Shown here: in pieces, positions 58,344-64,000 of the stretch
How positions within the stretch are numbered: the stretch's first letter is position 1
Layout of the letters: each line of letters begins with the position of its first letter
From: Nocardiopsis sp. CNT312
Lineage (GTDB): Bacteria > Actinomycetota > Actinomycetes > Streptosporangiales > Streptosporangiaceae
Assembly: GCF_000515115.1 (NCBI RefSeq)
Contig: NZ_KI911538.1
Coordinates: 1 to 64,000 of the forward strand
DNA length: 64,000 nt
Direction of reading: 5' to 3'
Position numbers and translations under genes: made by a program
Notes under the pieces: model-generated
Told to the model about the DNA's origin: nothing
Databases searched by the model: none
Seen by the model: the letters and a program-made list of their open reading frames with translations, nothing else

Positions 58344-59237
58344 TCACAGGAAGACCCGGCCGTACCTCCTCCGGTCGCGCAGCGCCGCCATTCTCCGCGT
58401 GTTGCTCGGCCGTCTGGACAGCAGGTGGTACAGCAGCAGGGTCGCGCCCCGGTCGGTGCGCGCGCGGTCGGCCATCTCGCCCATGTTGACCTTCGTGTAC
58501 AGGTGTGTTCCCCCGGCGAAGAGCCGCACGGTGTGCGCGCCCTCCGGGTGACACGCGTAGGCGTTGTCGTCCGCGGTGTACTCCATGGCGCGCGCCAGCG
58601 ACGCCCCCAGCCCGGGGACGAGTTCCGCGCCGAGCGTGGCCACCCGACGCCAGTACGACAGGTGTCCGGCGGTGATGTGGCCGATCTGGTGTGCCACCAG
58701 GAACGCGAGCGCGTCGGGGTCCCTCGGGCGCCCGTCGGGGTCGAACAGTTCGTCGGGCAGGACGAGGTAGCGGCGCGTGGTGTGGGCGGAGGCGTCCGTG
58801 GCCAGACGGCCCCCCGAGGCGCGGACGTAGGCCTCCGGAACCCGGTGCAGCCCCATGACGGCGGACAGTTCCGTGACCGTCCGGTACGCCTCGGGGAACT
58901 GCGTGGGTGAGATCTTCACCGACTCCGCCCGCTGGCGTGCGTAGCGCAGACCGCGGGCCGCCCAGCACGCCGCAGGGACGGCCGCCGCCGCCACAGCGGT
59001 CCACGCCCAGGAGCCCGTCGCCGTCCACACCGTGTGGACGGCGACGGTGATGATCCCTGTGCCCACCAGGGCGCATACCGCCAGAAGCGGAAGCTCCCAC
59101 GGATGCGCCGGTGCCGGGGCGAGTTCCTCGACGGCCTTCTCCGCCCCTGCGCCGGACGCCCCGGATTGGCCGCAGAGCGGGGGCATCACCATCCGCGTCT
59201 CCGGCCCCCGTGCGTCGCCGGGCATTGCGTGCAGCAT
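58344..59237 (-). CDS. M48-like membrane metallopeptidase homologue with HQxxH in place of HExxH
   Basis: A 297-residue M48/HtpX-like protein. Two membrane segments (about 48-72 and 77-97) precede the peptidase-like domain. The zinc motif reads FLVAHQIGHITAGHL: the catalytic Glu of HExxH is Gln184 (CAG at 58688-58686; GAG would be needed for Glu). The third ligand region (ARAMEYTADDNAY) is kept. Other M48 features look intact, so it may bind zinc but be inactive. Start ATG 59237 with GGGGAGGCAGG upstream. Confidence 0.85.
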   Translation of the reverse strand: MLHAMPGDARGPETRMVMPPLCGQSGASGAGAEKAVEELAPAPAHPWELPLLAVCALVGTGIITVAVHTVWTATGSWAWTAVAAAAVPAACWAARGLRYARQRAESVKISPTQFPEAYRTVTELSAVMGLHRVPEAYVRASGGRLATDASAHTTRRYLVLPDELFDPDGRPRDPDALAFLVAHQIGHITAGHLSYWRRVATLGAELVPGLGASLARAMEYTADDNAYACHPEGAHTVRLFAGGTHLYTKVNMGEMADRARTDRGATLLLYHLLSRRPSNTRRMAALRDRRRYGRVFL

Positions 59238-59365
59238 CCTGCCTCCCCTCGGGCGGAGGTCGGCTGACCTCCCGGCCCCGTTGCTCCCTGTAGCGAAATA
59301 TTACGTTCCGCTTGGCTTGGGATGGGGTGGTCGCCCTGCGGCGTGTCCGTGGGTCCGCGTCCGGA

Positions 59366-60016
59366 TCAGCGTCCCTCGTATTTCCGGAGTTCCTGGGCGA
59401 GGAAGTCCAGGAACCGGTCCACCTGGGTGGGGTCGTATCCCGGCCGTGCGCGGGTGGTGGAGAACTGGATCCGCTCCACATCGGCCGCGGTGAGGGTGGC
59501 CCGCTCCGGTCGGCCCTGCCGGAGCATGTTGACGGTGAACTCGGCACGGTCGAGGAAGTCGTCGACCTCCTGCTCGTGGTAGCCGGTGGTCAGCCGGGTC
59601 GTGGCGAACCGCTGCTCCCTGATGTCCTCCGGGGTCAGCCGCCGCACGTCGCGCTCCGACTCTTCGGGGGCGCCCCGGTGGGGAGGGGGCTGGGTCTGCG
59701 GCAGCGGGGGCACCGGGGCCGACGGCGCCCCGGTGCGTCCGAGCCCGCGTCCGGCCAGGTCGGCGGCGACGGTGTCGAGGAAGTCGTCGACCTCCTCCTC
59801 GTCGTAGCCCGGGCTGAACCGTGTGGTGCGGAAGCGGGCTTCGCGCACGTCGTCGGCGCTCAGCAGCGGCTCCGTGCGCGGTCCGGTGCCCTCCAGGGCA
59901 GCGAGGGTGGACTCGATGAGGTCGAGGAAGTCATCGACGTCCTCCTCGCTGTAGCCCGCGCGCAGGCGCACCGTGTGGAACTTCTTCTCGCGGATGTCCG
60001 CCGCTGTCAGACGCAT
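59366..60016 (-). CDS. Protein made of four DivIVA-like motifs
   Basis: A 216-residue protein with four tandem copies of a motif of about 40 residues: [LT]-x-D[IV]R-x-x-F-x-T-x-R-x-x-GY-x-x-x-VDDFLD. Examples are FHTVRLRAGYSEEDVDDFLD and FRTTRFSPGYDEEEVDDFLD. This matches the N-terminal motif of DivIVA. No long coiled coil follows any copy. A Pro-rich linker separates copies 2 and 3. The motif normally occurs once per protein before a coiled coil. Start ATG 60016. Confidence 0.85.
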   Translation of the reverse strand: MRLTAADIREKKFHTVRLRAGYSEEDVDDFLDLIESTLAALEGTGPRTEPLLSADDVREARFRTTRFSPGYDEEEVDDFLDTVAADLAGRGLGRTGAPSAPVPPLPQTQPPPHRGAPEESERDVRRLTPEDIREQRFATTRLTTGYHEQEVDDFLDRAEFTVNMLRQGRPERATLTAADVERIQFSTTRARPGYDPTQVDRFLDFLAQELRKYEGR

Positions 60017-60052
60017 ACTCCTATTGTGCGTCCGGCGCGGTTCCTTTGGCGG

Positions 60053-60553
60053 TCATCCCCTCCCTTTCCGTGATTCGGCCGCGTCGAGGCGGTCGACGAG
60101 GGAATTCAGCGCCTTCGCCACCTGTCTGTGGTCGTAGCCGCGCAGGACGGTGTCGAACCGTGCCGCGCGCAGTTCGCCGGAGGAGATCCGCGGAGCGCCT
60201 CCGGGGTCGCGGAGGGTGGCGAGGGCGAGGGCGAACACCTCCTCCACCTGGACGCGGTCGCAGCCGCGCAGGACCACGTCCAGTTCGATCGATTCGAGGT
60301 CCTCGGTCCCCGCGGCTCCGGAGAGCGCGGCGGCGAGTTCCCGGAGGTAGTCCTCCACCTGGGTGCGGTCGTAGCCGCGTAGGACGACGGCGATCCGGGG
60401 CGTGCGCAGTTCGTCGGCGGTGACCGGGGTGTCCCTGTCTCCGTCGAGGGCGGCCAGGGCGCGTCGGACGAGGGAGTCGACCGTGTGGCGGTCGTAGCCG
60501 CGCAGAACCGTGTCGAACTCGGGGGATGGTGGTGTCATATCCGAATGATGCAT
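60053..60553 (-). CDS. Second protein of four degenerate DivIVA-like motifs
   Basis: A 166-residue protein with four copies of F-D-T-V-L-R-G-Y-D-R-x-x-V (for example EFDTVLRGYDRHTVD, IAVVLRGYDRTQVEDYL, LDVVLRGCDRVQVEEVF, RFDTVLRGYDHRQV). Each copy is followed by a short helix. They resemble the VRLRAGYSEEDVDDFL motifs of the gene just downstream. Both genes run in the same direction with a 36-base gap. An alternative start is ATG 60538. Function unknown; membrane-curvature sensing or a scaffold is plausible. Confidence 0.8.
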   Translation of the reverse strand: MHHSDMTPPSPEFDTVLRGYDRHTVDSLVRRALAALDGDRDTPVTADELRTPRIAVVLRGYDRTQVEDYLRELAAALSGAAGTEDLESIELDVVLRGCDRVQVEEVFALALATLRDPGGAPRISSGELRAARFDTVLRGYDHRQVAKALNSLVDRLDAAESRKGRG

Positions 60554-61008
60554 CTTCGGGCTTTGTTTGTGTAGCGCCCGGTGCGTTCCGCGTCGTCTGC
60601 GCCACCCTCCGTGTCAGTCCGGTGCCGTTCTGCCTGGGCGGTTGGGATGCTCGGCCCGAAGTGGTGTTTCGCCCCTTCGCGGAGAAAACATGAAGGGGGT
60701 ATCGGACTTTCACGGTCGGCAGGCAAAGAATTTAACGTGACGATTTCGTTATATACGACCGAATAGGTTCGGGCGCGCTTTCAGCGTAGGCTTCACGCTT
60801 TGTCACCCTGCGGTCCGGCGGGGATGCGCTGGGTGGTGTCTACGGTTTCCATTCCCCCGCGGAGGTAGGCCCTGGACCCGGTGACGGCCTCCCGTTCCCC
60901 GCACATTCCTGGCAGGCCGCGGAAAGGGCACCGTCCCGGCAGAGGAGACCACCGAGAGCTGACCCGCCTCGTGTCCGACAGCCGGAGCGGGAACGCCGTT
61001 TCCGGGGC
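60554..61008. other. Intergenic region, AT-rich in part
   Basis: About 455 bases without a convincing gene. Between 60700 and 60760 it is AT-rich (CGTTATATACGACC) and probably holds the promoter of the DivIVA-like pair. Confidence 0.4.
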
Positions 61009-61884
61009 TCAGCCGCGCATGAGGTAGAGGGCCAGGCCGTGCGCGATCGAGTCCGCGGCCCGCTCCCGCCACGCCGCGTCCGATAGGAGCGCGGCGTCCT
61101 CGGGGTTGCGCATGTTCCCCGCTTCCAGGAACACCTTGGGGACGTCGGACATGTTGAGACCGCCCAGGTCGGTGCGCTCGTCCAGGCCCTCGTCGGCCAG
61201 GTAGTCGGCGTAGGGCATGCCGCTGCCCTCCAGGTAGGCGCGGCGCAGGTCCTCGGCCAGGTCCAGGGAAGGCGCCACGATGTCGTCGGTGAAGCCGGGG
61301 ACCTCGCCGGGGGCGATCACGTGGAAGCCGCGCCCGGACTCGGGGCCGCCGTCGGCGTGGATGGACAGGGCGGCGTCCGCCTCGACCTCGTTGCCCATCT
61401 CCGCCCGTTCGTCGATGCAGGGCCCGACGCTCTCGTTGTCGTCCCGGGTGAGGACGACCGTTACCCCGTCGGCCTCCAGCCGTTCCCGGACCAGCAGGGC
61501 CAGTTCCCAGTTGAACTCGTGCTCAGCGTAGCCGTCGGCGGTCTCCGCGCCGACCGTGTCGCAGGACTTCTCCCGGGGGCCGGCGGGTACGGGTTCGCCG
61601 ATGCGGGATGCGGCCTCGGCGTTGCCGCCGTTGTGCCCGGGGTCGATGACGACCACCCGTCCGCTGAGCGGACCCTCCGGGAGGGGGCCGGAGTCCGCGG
61701 GAACCCCCTGGCCGTCGCCGCCTCCGGCCGGGGCGTCCCCCTCGTCCTCCGGCGACGGCAGCGGCGGTGCGGCCGTGGGGTCCGTGTCCGGAACCGGACC
61801 GTGAGCGGAACAGGCGGTCGCGAGGAGCAGGACCAGAGCGGCCAGCGGCAGGGCACGGGCTCTGCGCGGTGCGGAGGCGGGCAT
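61009..61884 (-). CDS. N-acetylmuramoyl-L-alanine amidase lipoprotein (Amidase_3)
   Basis: A 291-residue peptidoglycan amidase. The N terminus is a lipoprotein signal (lipobox LATAC), followed by a Pro/Asp/Gly linker. Zinc ligands are seen in VVIDPGHNGGNAE (His), YAEHEFNW (Glu) and ALSIHADGG (His); the catalytic Glu is in VFLEAGNMRN. It cuts the amide bond between MurNAc and the stem peptide at the cell surface. Two extra Cys residues may form a disulfide. Confidence 0.93.
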   Translation of the reverse strand: MPASAPRRARALPLAALVLLLATACSAHGPVPDTDPTAAPPLPSPEDEGDAPAGGGDGQGVPADSGPLPEGPLSGRVVVIDPGHNGGNAEAASRIGEPVPAGPREKSCDTVGAETADGYAEHEFNWELALLVRERLEADGVTVVLTRDDNESVGPCIDERAEMGNEVEADAALSIHADGGPESGRGFHVIAPGEVPGFTDDIVAPSLDLAEDLRRAYLEGSGMPYADYLADEGLDERTDLGGLNMSDVPKVFLEAGNMRNPEDAALLSDAAWRERAADSIAHGLALYLMRG

Positions 61885-62379
61885 GGTCCCAAACTAGCCG
61901 CTGTGAGGGAGTGCCCAGAGCTGTCAGGAAATCATTACGGAGGGTGGCGGGTTCAAACGCAAGGCCCCGGAATGCAGTGTCCCCATTAAGGGGGATGCCT
62001 GGATGGGCGTGGGGTTTACATCAGGCTAAAAAATCTTGATATGAAGCTACGACCTGCTTTTATGTACTTAGGCGAATGGAGTTACTTTCTCGTTATGCAA
62101 TAAATGGAATGCGGCCCTCCGGTTGGTGTAGCCTCGTTTGCGCAGGGAGGGAACGCGGTTCCTTAAGGTTCCGCGGATCGGTGCTCTCCGATGGGAGCGC
62201 TCCCATTGCGCCCCGTAGCGCCTGGCGTACGGGTGTGACACCTGACCGCCTCCCCCCGATCACACATCCCCTGGTCCGCGTCCCCTTCTTTGAAGCCGCC
62301 CCGCCCCCGAGAGCGCCCATGGACGCGAGGCCGGGCCGGCCCGAACCCCCGGGACGGACGACCCCACAGAGGTTTCATC
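61885..62379. other. Long upstream region of the LAxTG protein gene
   Basis: About 495 bases without a gene. An AT-rich stretch (62020-62110) probably holds a promoter, and the CelR-type palindrome lies at 62192-62205. No RNA element was recognised. Confidence 0.5.
62192..62205. promoter_or_regulatory. CelR/CebR-type operator
   Basis: TGGGAGCGCTCCCA matches the 14-bp palindrome bound by the LacI-family cellulase regulator CelR of Thermobifida and by CebR of Streptomyces. It lies 175 bases before the LAxTG protein start at 62380. Confidence 0.8.
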
Positions 62380-63534
62380 GTGAAGCACACCGCGCGACGC
62401 ATCGTTCAGGGCGGAGCCACCTTCGCCGCCCTGGGTGCCCTCGGCATCGCCACCGCCATGCCCGCCGGCGCTGAGCCCTACGGCTGGGCCTACGCCAGTG
62501 CCAACGGCGCCGACCACTGGGCCGAGACGCACATCACGGCCAGCGAGTCGGTCTCCACCCCCTTCTCCGGCGGGCTCGGCGGGTGGCTGACCTACTCGGG
62601 TACCGCGACCGCCGTCGTGGACTCCGAGGGGGCCCACGGCACCACTGAACTCGAAGGCAGCATCACCCTCACCAGGGGCGACGTCGAGCCGTTCTTCGAG
62701 GACGGGGAGCCGGGGACCGAGCCTTCCGGTGAGCCGTCGGAGGTTCCCTCCGAGGTTCCTTCCGGGGACCCGACGGAAGAGGCTTCCGAGGCGTCGGCCG
62801 AGGAGGCCACCGAGCCCGGGGCGCCGGTCGAGACCCCCTCCGAGGCACCACCTGAGGAGGCCTCCGAGCCCGAGGCCGAGGAGGCCGCTCCCGAGGAGCC
62901 CGCCGGGACCGAGCTGGACGAGACCAGCAGCGAGACGGTCGACGGCGGCAGTGAGATCCTCATCCAGGAGGACTTCTCCGCCGAGGTCTCCGTCGACCAG
63001 ACGTGGGACCTGGAGGTGACGCACGGCGCCACTCCCGGCGGCCCCGTCGACCTGGGAAGCTTCTCGGGCGAGATCAAGGGCCAGGAGACTGAGATCACCG
63101 TCGGACTCTTCCCCTACGGTGACACCGAGGAGACGACCGCTTCCGACTACCACTGGAACGATGCCTTCACCGAGCTGATCCTGGTCTTCGTGGTCGACGA
63201 GGAGATCGTGGAGTACACGTCCCTGGCCACGGCCATTGCCGGTATCACCACCGGTTCCGTCGATGAGGGCGAGGGCGAGGGTGACGGCGGCACCGGTGAG
63301 GGTGACGGCGAGGACCAGAACACGCCTGAGGAGACCGAGCGCGGCGAGGAGACCCTTCCCAAGGCCGATCCCATGACCGACGAGCCGCTCGCCCAGACCG
63401 GTTCGCCCATCGGCGGCTTCGTCGCGGCCGGTGCCGCGATCGCCGTCGGCGGTGGTGCCGCAGCCTTCCTGGCGCGCCGCCGGAAGGCTGACAACGCCTC
63501 CGCCTCCTCCGGCGAGGACCACGGCGAGAGCTGA
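62380..63534 (+). CDS. LAxTG-anchored surface protein
   Basis: A 384-residue secreted protein. A signal peptide (ATFAALGALGIATAMPAGA) opens it. The body has two beta-rich parts separated by an acidic Glu/Pro/Ser-rich stretch (residues about 105-190). The end has LAQTGSPIGG, a hydrophobic helix and RRRK: a sortase signal of the LAxTG type used by class E sortases in actinomycetes. The GTG at 62380 with AGAGG upstream starts at the signal. An upstream ATG at 62290 would add a non-signal-like extension. A terminator lies at 63565. Confidence 0.88.
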   Translation: MKHTARRIVQGGATFAALGALGIATAMPAGAEPYGWAYASANGADHWAETHITASESVSTPFSGGLGGWLTYSGTATAVVDSEGAHGTTELEGSITLTRGDVEPFFEDGEPGTEPSGEPSEVPSEVPSGDPTEEASEASAEEATEPGAPVETPSEAPPEEASEPEAEEAAPEEPAGTELDETSSETVDGGSEILIQEDFSAEVSVDQTWDLEVTHGATPGGPVDLGSFSGEIKGQETEITVGLFPYGDTEETTASDYHWNDAFTELILVFVVDEEIVEYTSLATAIAGITTGSVDEGEGEGDGGTGEGDGEDQNTPEETERGEETLPKADPMTDEPLAQTGSPIGGFVAAGAAIAVGGGAAAFLARRRKADNASASSGEDHGES

Positions 63535-63834
63535 TGCGGGTGAGGGGCGGATGACCTGAGACCCAGGGCCCGGGATGCCGTTCCCGGGCCCTTTTCTATG
63601 GGTTTCTCCGCAATGGTCGCCATCCCGGAAACTCCGCCGCAGGGCTTCGACGGAAACGGAACTCTTGCCGGGGCCCGGCCGTTGTCGGGGCACAGGGGAG
63701 TCCGGTGCGGCGCCTGACCCGTAGTCACAGGGGCCGGGTCGGGCCCTCCCCGGCCGGTTCGCCCCCGGCCCTCCGGCGTCGCGACCGTGCCGGACCGGTC
63801 GGACCTCCCCCATCGGACCAGCAGGAGTGTCGTG
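63535..63834. other. Intergenic region with terminator
   Basis: About 300 bases between the LAxTG gene and the next secreted-protein gene. The terminator at 63565-63596 is the only recognised feature. Confidence 0.5.
63565..63596 (+). terminator. Intrinsic terminator with T-run
   Basis: 11-bp stem (63565-63575 / 63582-63592) followed by CTTTTCT. It is the only classic T-tract terminator noted in the window. Confidence 0.85.
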
Positions 63835-64000
63835 GTGTCCCCCTCACGATCGACCGTTCGCCGCTTCCTCACAGGTGTGGTCCTGTCCGTCGCCCTGTGC
63901 GTACTCGGAGCCGCGCCCGCGCCCGCCTTCGACGACGGCTCCGCAGCGGTGCCGTGGCACGGGGAGTCGGCCGTGCGGGCCGCGGCGGAAGAGTCCCCCG
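63835..64000 (+). CDS. Secreted protein, partial (3' end outside window)
   Basis: Only the first 55 codons are present. The GTG at 63835 (or 63832) has AGGAG seven (or four) bases upstream. A signal peptide is plain: RRFLTGVVLSVALCVLGAA then APAPAF. Ala-rich sequence follows. The rest of the protein is outside the window, so no function can be given. It follows the LAxTG gene after a terminator. Confidence 0.7.
   Translation, partial: MSPSRSTVRRFLTGVVLSVALCVLGAAPAPAFDDGSAAVPWHGESAVRAAAEESP

Noticed and set aside
61885..62379. Riboswitch upstream of the LAxTG gene
   Set aside because: The region is long and partly AT-rich, but I could not match it to a known riboswitch core by eye.

Overview
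The window is high-GC actinobacterial DNA with GTG/ATG starts, ATGA-coupled genes and hairpin terminators lacking long T tracts. A dnaK-grpE-dnaJ-hspR-clpB operon with a HAIR operator, DivIVA-type proteins, an MbtH-like protein, class-E-sortase-type LAxTG anchoring and a CelR/CebR-type palindrome (TGGGAGCGCTCCCA) suggest a filamentous actinomycete. A member of the Nocardiopsaceae (Nocardiopsis/Thermobifida relatives) is most likely; the genus is inferred.

Layout. 1-8288: right end of a nonribosomal peptide cluster. It holds a terminal C-A-PCP-TE module (running off the left edge), an MbtH-like protein, a strong terminator, then a coupled set of GHMP kinase, cysteine-synthase-like PLP enzyme, RraA-like protein and MFS exporter that may make and export a non-standard amino acid or its product. 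8389-12453: a YCII/DGPF protein, a minus-strand FHA-flavoprotein fusion, and an ECF42-like sigma factor. 12685-14186: two-gene ABC exporter. 14181-20709: a putative genomic island of about 6.4 kb bounded by 178-bp direct repeats made from the 3' end of the adjacent M20 amidohydrolase gene. It carries a WhiJ-like regulatory module (XRE, DUF397, ATPase) and a candidate RiPP operon (45-residue peptide, JmjC oxygenase, aldo/keto reductase, APH-like kinase). Three island genes each contain a single-base frameshift. 20558-23170: amidohydrolase, Uma2-like protein, VapB-like antitoxin and a VapC remnant.

23255-30356: heat-shock operon. 30956-37397: Fe-S oxidoreductase, a second ABC exporter, and tandem histidine kinases of which the first is degenerate (His to Asp, no ATPase domain). 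37797-38080: five copies of a 53-bp tandem repeat. 38110-46384: carbonic-anhydrase-like protein, DivIVA-like coiled coil, GNAT, TetR, Cu/Zn SOD lipoprotein, DUF3291, ArsR-like Fe-S-type regulator, YigZ and a PQQ-like lipoprotein. 46554-51726: mutA-mutB-meaB for methylmalonyl-CoA metabolism. 52065-58324: STAS protein, DinB-like enzyme, a truncated LuxR response regulator, TetR, a divergent XRE/methionine aminopeptidase pair, an F420-dependent-reductase-like protein and a NUDIX hydrolase. 58344-64000: an M48-like protein whose HExxH reads HQIGH, two proteins made of four DivIVA-like motifs each, a lipoprotein amidase, a LAxTG surface protein behind a CelR-type box, and the start of another secreted protein.

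The most novel content is the island with its RiPP-like operon and its flanking duplication, followed by the FHA-flavoprotein fusion, the degenerate kinase and the multi-DivIVA-motif proteins. Assignments rest on reading motifs by eye; no database search was run.
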